A DNA stretch of 64,000 nucleotides from Gemmatimonadaceae bacterium. Lineage in GTDB: Bacteria > Gemmatimonadota > Gemmatimonadetes > Gemmatimonadales > Gemmatimonadaceae. The notes beneath the pieces are model-generated. The model worked only from the letters and a program-made list of their open reading frames with translations. It did no database searches and was not told the DNA's origin. Both the position numbers and the translations under genes were made by a program. Location: NCBI GenBank assembly GCA_025358925.1, contig JANYHT010000016.1, positions 62,001-126,000 on the forward strand. Direction: 5' to 3'. How positions within the stretch are numbered: position 1 is the stretch's first letter; each line of letters opens with the position of its first letter. This document shows, piece by piece, positions 16,740-25,244 of the stretch.

Positions 16740-18977
16740 ATGCCAATTCTAGTCCGAACGCGCATCGCGCTCTTCCTCGCTGCAGCGGCACTTGCGGCAC
16801 TCACTGCTTGCGGTGAAACCACCGTTAATGCACCCCTCGCGGCTGGTAGCGTTGCTGCTACGAATGCGATCACACTTACGGGTCCGGTAGGATCAACGCT
16901 GCCCGATCCTGTGCGCGTGACCGTACGAAGTACGGACAATCAGCCACTCGCTGGCGCGACGGTCACTTTTAGCGTCACGAGCGGCGGTGTGGCAGATCCC
17001 TCAAGTGCTGTCACCGACGCGAATGGTGTAGCGTTTACGAAGTGGACGCTTGGCCGCACCGCTGGTTCGAATGTGCTTACTGCCACGTCGGGTGGCGTGT
17101 CGGCCACGTTCACCGCCGTTGCGGGGGCCAGCAAAGCCGCGGCGGTTGCCGGCGTTACCGGTGATAACCAAAGTGCCGTTGCTGGAACGGCTGTTGCAAC
17201 CGCGCCAAGTGTCAAAGTCACTGACGCATTTAACAATCCCGTTGAGGGTGTTGCGGTCACGTTTACGGTGCTCAGCGGTGGCGGTCGCGTGACATCAGGC
17301 GTCGCACGCACGAACGCAGCCGGCGCGGCATCCGTCGGAAGCTGGATACTCGGCAACAGCACGGGTGTGCAGACCTTGGCGGCACGCGTCGAAGACGGGG
17401 GAGTCACCGCGAATCCAATCATTTTCACTGCGTCGGCAACGGCAGGTGGCCCCGCAACAGCGAGCGCGGCATCGGCCACGTCGCAGACGGCACCGGTCGG
17501 CGCATTTGTCACGACGCTGCCGAGTGTTCGCGTGAATGATGTGAACGGCAATCCAGTCGCAGCTGTGCCGGTGGCCTTCGCCATTACGTCTGGCGGCGGC
17601 ACGGTGACGGGCGGTTCGCAGCTGACGAACGCACAGGGTGTAGCGACGGTTGGAAGTTGGTTGCTTGGTACTACCGCAGGCGCGAACACTGTGACAGCGG
17701 TTGCAATCGGCGCCGGCAGTGTCGTTTTCACTGCATCGGGTTCTGCTGTTGCCGCATCGCAACTCGTTGCTTCGGCCGGAACCAATCAGCGCGCGCAGGT
17801 CAGCAAGGCCGTCGCAATCGCGCCGACCGTGATTGCGCGTGACATCTTCAACAATCCGGTGGCGGGTGTGGTGGTCACCTTCACCATTGGCACTGGCGGT
17901 GGCACCGTTGTGAGCGGACGCCAAGTCTCCGATGCGACAGGAACGGCAACGGTTGGAGCGTGGTTTTTGGGTGATTCCCCCGGCGCGAATTCACTCGTCG
18001 CCAGCGCGCCTGGCCTTACGTCGGTCACGTTTACCGCCACTGGCGATCCGGGTCGACCGGTTTCGTTGGTCGCGAATTCATCGATCGCCCAAAGCGCCGC
18101 AGCCGGAGCGATTGTCGGCGACTCGCCGAGCGTTGTTGTTCGTGATCAAGTGGGCAACCCCGTCTCGGGCGTTGTCGTCACGTTCACCGTGTCGGCCGGC
18201 GGTGGCACGGTTACCGGTTCGCCAGCCACAACGAATAGCGCCGGAGTTGCGACACTTACCTCGTGGACGTTGGGAACCACGGTCGGAACGAACACCGTGA
18301 CCGCAACTGCGACGGGCCTAACGAGCGTTGCATTCAACGCGACGGGAACGGCGGGTGCGGCGGCAACAGTCGTCATTGTTGCAGGCCAAAATCAGGTGGG
18401 TCTGCAAGGGACGAATGTTGTTACGCGGCCAAGCGTTCGTGTAGCTGATGTGAATGGAAACGCCGTCGCAGGTGCAACGGTGACATTTGCCGTGATCAAC
18501 GGCTCGGGAAGTGCCACTGGTCTGACGCAAACGACTGATGCATCGGGCAGTGCGACCGTCGGAAGCTGGACGCTCGGTATTGGCTCGCAAAACCAACTCA
18601 CGGCGGCGGTGAGTGGTCTGAATATTACCGGAAATCCAGTAACGTTTACGGCACAGTCGGCGACGCAGATCCGGTTGGTTTCAAATACACCCGGTCCTAT
18701 CGCACCAGGTGGAACGGTGAACGTATCGGTGCAGCTCGCAGATGCGGCTGGCGCTGCGGTACCGATTGCCGGCATCTCGATGACCATCGCAATCACCACG
18801 GGTGGAACGGCGGGCACGCTGAACGGCACGGGCAATTCGTTTTATTCGCTTTCGACGGATGCGAACGGTGCGATCACGTTCCCAACAGTGGTAACCGGCG
18901 CCGCGGGCACCCGTGGTTTCACGATCACGGGCAGTGGCTTGGCGTCAGCCGTTACAGCCATCATCACCTTTAATTGA
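16740..18977 (+). CDS. lipoprotein with seven tandem Ig-like (Big_1-type) domains
   Basis: 745 residues from ATG 16740; the signal peptide LALTAC-type ending (LAALTACGE, Cys at about residue 22) marks an outer-membrane lipoprotein, and starting earlier would bury it. Six repeats of about 95 residues share the Big_1 plan: a PSVxVxDxxGNPVxGVxVTF strand block, SGGGTV turn, TNAxGxATVGSW and a closing TVTATA strand; a seventh is divergent. Such chains form long rods exposing or spacing a surface function (invasin/intimin-like), but here there is no barrel in the same protein. The downstream barrel gene begins 11 bases after the stop and is the likely partner. A promoter and a CRP-like site precede the gene. 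Neither ligand nor role can be read. Confidence 0.88.
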   Translation: MPILVRTRIALFLAAAALAALTACGETTVNAPLAAGSVAATNAITLTGPVGSTLPDPVRVTVRSTDNQPLAGATVTFSVTSGGVADPSSAVTDANGVAFTKWTLGRTAGSNVLTATSGGVSATFTAVAGASKAAAVAGVTGDNQSAVAGTAVATAPSVKVTDAFNNPVEGVAVTFTVLSGGGRVTSGVARTNAAGAASVGSWILGNSTGVQTLAARVEDGGVTANPIIFTASATAGGPATASAASATSQTAPVGAFVTTLPSVRVNDVNGNPVAAVPVAFAITSGGGTVTGGSQLTNAQGVATVGSWLLGTTAGANTVTAVAIGAGSVVFTASGSAVAASQLVASAGTNQRAQVSKAVAIAPTVIARDIFNNPVAGVVVTFTIGTGGGTVVSGRQVSDATGTATVGAWFLGDSPGANSLVASAPGLTSVTFTATGDPGRPVSLVANSSIAQSAAAGAIVGDSPSVVVRDQVGNPVSGVVVTFTVSAGGGTVTGSPATTNSAGVATLTSWTLGTTVGTNTVTATATGLTSVAFNATGTAGAAATVVIVAGQNQVGLQGTNVVTRPSVRVADVNGNAVAGATVTFAVINGSGSATGLTQTTDASGSATVGSWTLGIGSQNQLTAAVSGLNITGNPVTFTAQSATQIRLVSNTPGPIAPGGTVNVSVQLADAAGAAVPIAGISMTIAITTGGTAGTLNGTGNSFYSLSTDANGAITFPTVVTGAAGTRGFTITGSGLASAVTAIITFN

Positions 18978-18988
18978 GAACCATCACC

Positions 18989-19669
18989 ATGAAACCTGAA
19001 TCGATGATGGCGATGGCTTCTGTGCGTCGCGCGTTCGCACGTGGGACGGCGTTGGTCGCGCTCGTTGGAGTGGCTGCGTCAGTTGCGCATGCCCAAGCCG
19101 TAACCGCGCCAAAACAGATCATGCAAGACAGCTGGCGCATCTCGGGCACGGCTGGTGCGTATGTGCCGCGATCCGCAATGATCGTCGGCGCGGACGGACG
19201 TAACACGCAACTCGGCGCGGCACCGAGTGTGTCGCTGGAACTGCAGTACTTGGCCAACCGCCGTATTTCGATTTACGCGAGCGGTGTCGGCGCATTTAGT
19301 ACACTCGCGACGGGGACAGCCATTCAACCCACGGCGGTGGGGCCGTCAAATAACGTGACGCTCATCGGCACGACAGGCGGTTTGGTGCTTGGATTGTTTG
19401 GCGATCGCTTTCAACCCACGGTGCGCATTGGCGGTGGATTGAAAGGCTATTTGTTCGATCTGAAGGGTGCCACCAATCAGTGGCGTCCGACGGGCGATTT
19501 TGGCGTTGGTTTTCGTGGCGCCGGCACCGGACCGATCGACATTTCCGCCGAAGTGCGGTATCTGCCGAGCACGTTTGATCAGGGCAAGTTGCCGTTGCGC
19601 GGCATCGTGCCGCAAGCGCAAGCACAAACGGATTTGATGTTTACGATTGGTGTGAGCATTCGACCGTAA
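18989..19669 (+). CDS. small outer-membrane beta-barrel protein, partner of the Big_1 lipoprotein
   Basis: 226 residues from ATG 18989 (a TTG at 18974 would overlap the previous stop). Signal peptide about residues 1-35 ending AHAQA. Strand-rich body with GAYVPRSAMIV, VSLELQYLANRRISIYASG and FDISAEVRYLP-like segments, as in OMP_b-brl proteins; it closes with IGVSIRP rather than a terminal aromatic. The tight spacing behind the Ig-repeat lipoprotein and the terminator after it mark a two-gene operon that repeats the lipoprotein/barrel pairing of 9705-13900 in the reverse order. A possible role is to anchor or display the lipoprotein (inference). Confidence 0.82.
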   Translation: MKPESMMAMASVRRAFARGTALVALVGVAASVAHAQAVTAPKQIMQDSWRISGTAGAYVPRSAMIVGADGRNTQLGAAPSVSLELQYLANRRISIYASGVGAFSTLATGTAIQPTAVGPSNNVTLIGTTGGLVLGLFGDRFQPTVRIGGGLKGYLFDLKGATNQWRPTGDFGVGFRGAGTGPIDISAEVRYLPSTFDQGKLPLRGIVPQAQAQTDLMFTIGVSIRP

Positions 19670-19688
19670 CGTGATGTTCGGATGACGT

Positions 19689-19729
19689 AACGACACGGGC
19701 ACTCGAACCTTGAGTGCTCGTGTTGCGTT
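19689..19729 (+). terminator. hairpin terminator after the Big_1 operon
   Basis: The arms 19689-19704 and 19712-19729 pair over GACACGGGCACTC / GAGTGCTCGTGTTGC with one or two mismatches around a GAACCTT loop region; a short ATT follows. It lies 20 bases after the stop of the barrel gene. Confidence 0.65.
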
Positions 19730-19794
19730 ATTCCCGTATACCGGACGTTCAATGCGAACGCAGGAGGAACTGATCAATGCTCCGGCCGTTCATT

Positions 19795-19842
19795 TAGTAT
19801 TCGCCATTCCGTATTCCCCATTCCGTAGTCCGCATTCCGCAG
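19795..19842. repeat. degenerate ATTCCG short tandem repeat
   Basis: The stretch is built from six to seven variants of a 7-8 base unit (ATTCGCC, ATTCCGT, ATTCCCC, ATTCCGTAG, TCCGC, ATTCCGC). It stands directly at the 5' end of the photolyase reading frame and contains an in-frame TAG at 19795-19797, separating a well-placed ATG from the conserved coding part. Confidence 0.8.
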
Positions 19843-21234
19843 ATTCTGTGGCTTCGTAACGACCTTCGCGTCGACGATCATGAGGCATTACAACGCGCGA
19901 TGCATTCTGGCGACGCTGTGGTGCCTGTATTCTGTGTTGACCCGCGACAGTTCGCACCATTGCCAAGCGGTGTGCCAAAGACGGGCGTCTTTCGCGCGCG
20001 GTTTCTTCTCGAGGCGCTCGCGGATTTACGTGCGAGCTTTCGCGCCATGGGCGGTGATCTCATTGTGCGCCATGGTCGACCAGAGGCAGTGCTTCCGGCA
20101 CTTGTGCGCGAGGTCGGTGCCCGTCGAGTACTGATGCACGAAGAGGTCGCATCAGAAGAAACGACGGTCGAAGCGGATGTGTCGACGTTGCTCGAAGGCA
20201 TGGGCGCCTCACTCGAAGGCGTGTGGGGACACACGTTGTATCACGCCGACGACTTGCCGTTTGATCTCGTTTCGTTGCCTGACGTATTCACGAAATTTCG
20301 CAATCGTGTTGAACGTGAGAGTGTGGTGCGCCCACCACGCACCGCACCGCGCCGCATCACGACGCCGGCCATCGAACCTGGAGTACTCCCCACACTAAAA
20401 TCACTGGGACTTCCACGTGTCGTTGACGATCCACGCACGTTGTTCCGCCCGGTTGGCGGCGAGACGGCGGCGCGCGCGCGTCTCGACCACTACCTCTGGA
20501 AGACGGACGGCATCCGGACGTACAAGGACACGCGAAACGGCATGCTGCACGTGGATGATTCAAGCAAACTCTCGCCATGGTTGGCCCTGGGTTGCCTCTC
20601 TCCGCGTCGCGTCTGGAGTGAGGTGCAGCGCTACGAACAGACACGTGCGAAAAACGAGAGCACCTACTGGTTGGTTTTTGAGCTGCTGTGGCGCGACTAT
20701 TTTCGTTTCGTAATGGCGCGCTTCGGTAATCAACTGTTCGCCGTCACCGGATTGCAGTCCTCTCGATTCCCTTGGCGATCACTACGCGATGCATCAACGC
20801 GTGCGGACTTTGCACGGTGGACCGCGGGTACCACGGGCTTCCCGATTGTCGACGCCGCGATGCGCGAACTGTCGGCATCAGGTTACACCAGCAATCGTGC
20901 GCGACAAAACGTCGCGAGTTTTCTGACCAAAAATCTGGGCATCGATTGGCGCCTCGGTGCCGAGTGGTTTGAGTCGTTGCTTGTGGATTACGACGTGTCG
21001 AGCAATTGGGGTAACTGGGCCTATGCAGCCGGCGTTGGAAATGATGCCCGCGGATTTCGGTTTTTCAATCTTCAGAAACAGAGCACCGAGTACGACCCGC
21101 TTGGTGAATTTGCGCGCCATTGGATTCCAGAGTTACGGACGGATAGTCGCACAGCGTATCCGACGCCAATGCTGGATCTCTTCGCCACGGCGAAAGCGAA
21201 CGAAGCACGCTACGAACGCGTTGCACGCGAGTAG
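19834..21234 (+). CDS. DASH-type cryptochrome/photolyase, start codon unclear
   Basis: The conserved N-terminus ILWLRNDLRVDDHEAL begins at about 19843; from there about 460 residues follow. The N-terminal alpha/beta domain carries the antenna region; DASH features are HTLYHADDLPF and LPDVFTKFRNRVE. The FAD domain includes SKLSPWLALGCLSPR, ELLWRDYFRF, the WRLGAEWFESLLVDYDVSSNWGNW region is split over 20940-21020, and the protein ends without the long DASH tail of eukaryotes. DASH proteins repair cyclobutane dimers, mainly in single-stranded DNA. The start is odd: the only candidates near the conserved part are ATT 19834, ATT 19843 and CTG 19846. A perfect ribosome site AGGAGGA (19762-19768) and ATG 19777 are in the same frame but a TAG at 19795 intervenes. 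Expression may therefore be reduced or lost. Confidence 0.88.
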   Translation: MPQILWLRNDLRVDDHEALQRAMHSGDAVVPVFCVDPRQFAPLPSGVPKTGVFRARFLLEALADLRASFRAMGGDLIVRHGRPEAVLPALVREVGARRVLMHEEVASEETTVEADVSTLLEGMGASLEGVWGHTLYHADDLPFDLVSLPDVFTKFRNRVERESVVRPPRTAPRRITTPAIEPGVLPTLKSLGLPRVVDDPRTLFRPVGGETAARARLDHYLWKTDGIRTYKDTRNGMLHVDDSSKLSPWLALGCLSPRRVWSEVQRYEQTRAKNESTYWLVFELLWRDYFRFVMARFGNQLFAVTGLQSSRFPWRSLRDASTRADFARWTAGTTGFPIVDAAMRELSASGYTSNRARQNVASFLTKNLGIDWRLGAEWFESLLVDYDVSSNWGNWAYAAGVGNDARGFRFFNLQKQSTEYDPLGEFARHWIPELRTDSRTAYPTPMLDLFATAKANEARYERVARE

Positions 21235-21263
21235 CACACGCTGTACGCGCATTGGAGGATGCG

Positions 21264-22088
21264 TTACTTCAGTGAAATGGGCTTGGCACCGTGCACATCA
21301 ATGCGCGCCATTCGACGCAGGTGCACCGAATCGGCAGCACCAACGAACGCGGCGTTGCCTTCGACACTCTCGAGCGCACGCTTCAGTTGCGTCAATCCGC
21401 CGCAGAGGTAGCGATTGCAGATGTTGGATCGCATGGCGCGCGGAAGCGCACACCCAGCGGTGGTGTGGTACACGCACGAGCCGCGATAATGGCGCGTGGG
21501 CAAATACGCCGCGTACGAGGCGAGAAGCGCGCCTTCGTTGGCCTCGGGATGCTGTTCGCGCACACGTGTGAGACTATCTGCTCGCAAAAATGCGTGATCT
21601 CCACCTGCGGTACAACATTCGCCGCGACACGTACCGCAACTCAGTCCGAGAATCGTCGCGGCGTCTGCGCGATCGCTCGGCGGCGGATCCATAGCGGCAA
21701 TGCTTTGCGCGGTCATCGCTGCGGCGTCGGACGTGGGCACTGTCGAAAAGACCGCTCGCAGACGCTCGGCCAATCGCGAGAGAAAAATTCGACGTGTGGC
21801 AGCGGGCAGCCGTGTAGTCTCGCGCGTGTTCGCCGGAATCACTCCGATAACGTCAACAGCACCCTCGGACGTCGCAGATGGCGACTGCGTGATCGCGGTC
21901 TGCGCTATCGCTTCGACCTGTTCGCGAATGCGTGCGTTGCGTTCTCGTTGTGCCGCAATGGGATGGTGCCCAAGCGCACGACGTTGCTCGACTGCCCTTG
22001 CTCCGTGTGGCCGCGCTGATGACATGGGTCGAAACTGCGCGGGTGCGACGTCACTGGGCAAGTGGGCATCAGCAGCGCCAGTTGCCAT
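21264..22088 (-). CDS. cysteine-rich protein with CxxCxxxCC cluster (YkgJ-like metal-binding type)
   Basis: 274 residues. The N-terminal half is Ala/Arg-rich without a recognisable fold and without a signal peptide. The C-terminal half carries CGTCRGECC (Cys151, 154, 158, 159) and single Cys at 205, 213, 224 and 229. This spacing resembles the YkgJ / UPF0153 group, small proteins thought to bind zinc or an iron-sulfur cluster. It starts 12 bases after the stop of the CzcA-like pump gene, so it is the last gene of the efflux unit and may be linked to metal handling (inference). It converges with the photolyase gene. An alternative is a stand-alone redox or oxygenase-maturation protein. Confidence 0.72.
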   Translation of the reverse strand: MATGAADAHLPSDVAPAQFRPMSSARPHGARAVEQRRALGHHPIAAQRERNARIREQVEAIAQTAITQSPSATSEGAVDVIGVIPANTRETTRLPAATRRIFLSRLAERLRAVFSTVPTSDAAAMTAQSIAAMDPPPSDRADAATILGLSCGTCRGECCTAGGDHAFLRADSLTRVREQHPEANEGALLASYAAYLPTRHYRGSCVYHTTAGCALPRAMRSNICNRYLCGGLTQLKRALESVEGNAAFVGAADSVHLRRMARIDVHGAKPISLK

Positions 22089-22100
22089 TCATCGTATGAG

Positions 22101-25100
22101 TCAGACTTCTAAATGATCGCCGGGTCGCGCCACCATCTCGTACAGCACTGGCATGAGAAACACGCTGATGAGCAAACGTGAGAAGAGTCCGCCGATGATC
22201 ACGAGCGCAAATGGTCGTTGTGAGTCGGTGCCGACGCCGGTCGCGATCGCGGCCGGGAGCAAGCCAAACGCCGCGACAAGCGCCGTCATCATGATTGGCC
22301 GTAAACGCAGTAGCGCGGCTTCGCGTGTCGCGCCCGCTATGGGCATTCCGTTTAATCGCAGCTCGTTTGCATAGGAGATATACACAACGGCGGTTTGCAC
22401 CGACACGCCAAAGAGTGCGAGAAATCCGATGCCGGATGACACGGAGAAATGCGTGCCGGTGAGCACGAGCGCTAGCATGCCACCGATGGGCCCCGAGAGC
22501 ACCACACCGATGAGCGTAATCACCGGAAACTTGAAGTTGTGGTACAGGAAGAAGAGGAGGAGAAAGATCAGCGCCACGGTGATCGGCAGCACCACCTGCA
22601 GCTGGGTGCGCGACGCGGTGTATTCCTCATATTCACCTCCCCATGCGGCGCGATACCCGGAAGGCATGGTGATTGTGTTCGCCACCTGCGCTTGTGCTTC
22701 TTGCACGGCGCCCGCAAGGTCGCGGCCTTCGACCGAATACTGAATACCGATATACCGACTGCTGTTCTGCCGATAAATAAACGACGCGCCGTTACTGATT
22801 TGCAACGTCGCCACTTCGCGCAACGGCACCTGACTGCCAGACGGAGTGGCCACGAGAATATTGCCAATCTGCTCAGGCGATTGTCGGAATTGCGGCTGCA
22901 GCCGAACCACCAGATCGAATGTTTGTTCTCCCTGTACAACCTGTGTGGCAGCGCTCCCGCCCACAGCCGCTTCGATGAGGCCATTGATCGTGGCCGCGCT
23001 GAGACCGTAGCGTGCCATTCGCGCCCGATCCATTTGTATCGTCAGTGCCGGTTGACCAAGTTCTTGCACAAGCGTCACATGCGTGATGCCACGGACGCGT
23101 TCCAGCACATGCTTCAGCTCAAGTCCTTTCGCCTGCAGCACGCTTAAATCCGCGCCAAATACTTTGACGTCGAGCGCGCTCTTGAGCCCAGTCTCAGCTT
23201 CGTCAACGGCGTCTTCGGCCGGTTGCGTGAAGTTGAACTGAATGCCAGGAAAGACTTTCAACTTTTCATTCACCCGTTCGGTGAGCGCCGCCTTCGTATG
23301 ATACGTGCCGGTCCACTCGTCGTAGGGTTTGAGCCCGACATAGAATTCGGCATTGAAGAATCCCGTTGGGTCGGTGCCAGCATCGTCTCGTCCGTGCTCC
23401 GATGCAACGGTAGTCACTTCGGGAAACGACGCAAGAATCTTTCGCACTTCCGGTACAATCTTGGACGACTCTTCAAACGAAATTGTGTACGGCATGGTTG
23501 CGCGTACCCACATCGCACCTTCGTCAAGCTTCGGCATAAACTCGCCGCCAACACGAAAGGCCAGTACGAGCGACGCCGCAAAGAGCACGACGCTTGCGCC
23601 TACTACCGTCGTACGATGCGCCAGGCTCCAGTCGAGCAGTGACTCATAGCGATCCTTGATCCACTCGAACGCCACGTTACGCCGCTCGCGTACGCCACCG
23701 CGCATGAACCAAGTGCACAGCACTGGCACCACAGTCAACGTGAGTAACAGTGCGCCAACGAGGGCAAAGATTGTGGTGTCAGCCATTGGTGAAAACAGTT
23801 TGCCTGAAGGGCCGTTCAGCACGTAGATGGGCAGAAACCCTGCAATAATCACCGCGGTCGCATAGACAATCGGTCGATCCACTTCCGCTGCTGCAGACGT
23901 GATGACTTCGCGCAACGAGTAGCTCGTCCCGTGTCGCTGCGCGAGCTGTCGATGAATATTCTCGACCATCACGACGGCGCCATCAACCAAAATACCAAAA
24001 TCAATCGCGCCAATTGATAGCAGGTTGGCCGGAATATGCCGCAAATCCAGACAGATGAACGCGAAGCACAACGCAAGCGGAATTGTGAGGGCGACAATCA
24101 GCCCGGATCGAAGATCCAACAGAAAAAACACCAACACCACGATCACCAGTACGATACCACGTACCAGATTGTCCTCAACCGTGCGCGTGGTCAATGCAAT
24201 CAGATCGCGCCGATTGTAAAACGTGTGAATTTTCACGTCCTTCGGCAACACGTGCTCGTTTAAGTCACGTGTCGTCGCCTCCACCTTTTCCAGCACAACC
24301 TGCGCCTGTTCGCCCGTGCGAAGTAGAATGATGCCCTCTACGGCATCATTCCGGTCATTGAATCCAAACTGACCGAGTCGCGGTGCCTGTCCAATTTCTA
24401 CGCGACCGACATCCTTCACCAAAATTGGCGTGCCGTTTTTCGTCGCGAGCACGACGTTGCCAATGTCCGCCAACGTGTTCACTCGGGCTAAGCCACGCAC
24501 GTAATAGAACTGCCCGCCTTCGCTGTAAAATCCGCCGCCTGCGTTGTTGTTATTCGCACTCAGCGCGGTGGTTACATCCGAAACGGCAAGTCCAGCGCCA
24601 GACAATTTGCTGGGATCCAACAACACCTGATACTCCATTGTCTCGCCGCCAAGTCCGCCCAAATCCGCGACGCCAGGCACCGCTTTATACGCCTTCGACA
24701 GCACCCAATTATTTATAATTTTCAGCTCCATCGCCGACCGATCGGAACTTTCCAGGACGTAACGGTAGACAAGCCCGGATGGTGAAAACAGCGGTTCGAT
24801 TCCGGCCGATACGCCGGTCGGCACGGTGACCCCAGGCAAATGCTCAAATGCGCGTTGCCGCGCAAAATACGGATCCGTGCCATCCTGAAACGTGAGCACG
24901 ACATGCGAAAGTCCGTACAGCGACACTGAGCGCACCACCTTTACCCGCTCAATGCCATTCATCTCGCGTTCAATCGGCAGTGTGACTAATCGTTCCACCT
25001 CCTCCGCCGCGTGACCAGGCCACGCTGTTGTGATCGCGACAAGGGGCGGCGAGAGGTCGGGATAGGCGTCAACTGGTAAGCGTAGAAACGACCACACGCC

Positions 25101-25244
25101 AACACCGATCAGCGTCAGCGCAAAAATCGCCACAAGAAACGGTTGGTTCAGCGCCGCACGCACCACGCGGTTCGCAACTGACGGTGCTCCAGCATGCGTA
25201 TTTGTTTCGCCGCTTTGCGGCGCCGCCGACGTAGGATCGCTCAT
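22101..25244 (-). CDS. heavy-metal RND efflux pump subunit, CzcA/CusA type
   Basis: 1047 residues with the RND plan: one N-terminal helix (PFLVAIFALTLIGVGVWSFL), a large periplasmic loop, six helices, a second loop and five helices. TM4 reads GAIDFGILVDGAVVMVENI, carrying the DFG..D..E signature of the heavy-metal (HME) branch rather than the DD motif of drug pumps. The protein takes up protons to drive export of divalent or monovalent metals through a tripartite channel. Start and stop overlap its neighbours by 4 bases (25241-25244), confirming an operon with the adaptor and outer-membrane genes. Which metal is moved (Co/Zn/Cd or Cu/Ag) cannot be decided here; the small His/Cys protein upstream agrees with a metal. 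Confidence 0.93.
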   Translation of the reverse strand: MSDPTSAAPQSGETNTHAGAPSVANRVVRAALNQPFLVAIFALTLIGVGVWSFLRLPVDAYPDLSPPLVAITTAWPGHAAEEVERLVTLPIEREMNGIERVKVVRSVSLYGLSHVVLTFQDGTDPYFARQRAFEHLPGVTVPTGVSAGIEPLFSPSGLVYRYVLESSDRSAMELKIINNWVLSKAYKAVPGVADLGGLGGETMEYQVLLDPSKLSGAGLAVSDVTTALSANNNNAGGGFYSEGGQFYYVRGLARVNTLADIGNVVLATKNGTPILVKDVGRVEIGQAPRLGQFGFNDRNDAVEGIILLRTGEQAQVVLEKVEATTRDLNEHVLPKDVKIHTFYNRRDLIALTTRTVEDNLVRGIVLVIVVLVFFLLDLRSGLIVALTIPLALCFAFICLDLRHIPANLLSIGAIDFGILVDGAVVMVENIHRQLAQRHGTSYSLREVITSAAAEVDRPIVYATAVIIAGFLPIYVLNGPSGKLFSPMADTTIFALVGALLLTLTVVPVLCTWFMRGGVRERRNVAFEWIKDRYESLLDWSLAHRTTVVGASVVLFAASLVLAFRVGGEFMPKLDEGAMWVRATMPYTISFEESSKIVPEVRKILASFPEVTTVASEHGRDDAGTDPTGFFNAEFYVGLKPYDEWTGTYHTKAALTERVNEKLKVFPGIQFNFTQPAEDAVDEAETGLKSALDVKVFGADLSVLQAKGLELKHVLERVRGITHVTLVQELGQPALTIQMDRARMARYGLSAATINGLIEAAVGGSAATQVVQGEQTFDLVVRLQPQFRQSPEQIGNILVATPSGSQVPLREVATLQISNGASFIYRQNSSRYIGIQYSVEGRDLAGAVQEAQAQVANTITMPSGYRAAWGGEYEEYTASRTQLQVVLPITVALIFLLLFFLYHNFKFPVITLIGVVLSGPIGGMLALVLTGTHFSVSSGIGFLALFGVSVQTAVVYISYANELRLNGMPIAGATREAALLRLRPIMMTALVAAFGLLPAAIATGVGTDSQRPFALVIIGGLFSRLLISVFLMPVLYEMVARPGDHLEV

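Noticed and set aside
16940-17785. 281-codon minus-strand frame inside the Ig-repeat lipoprotein gene
   Set aside because: It mirrors the repeated codon composition of the plus-strand gene and has no start signal; the lipoprotein on the other strand is convincing.
24383-24718. 111-codon plus-strand frame in the CzcA-like gene
   Set aside because: Antisense shadow of a well-supported RND gene.
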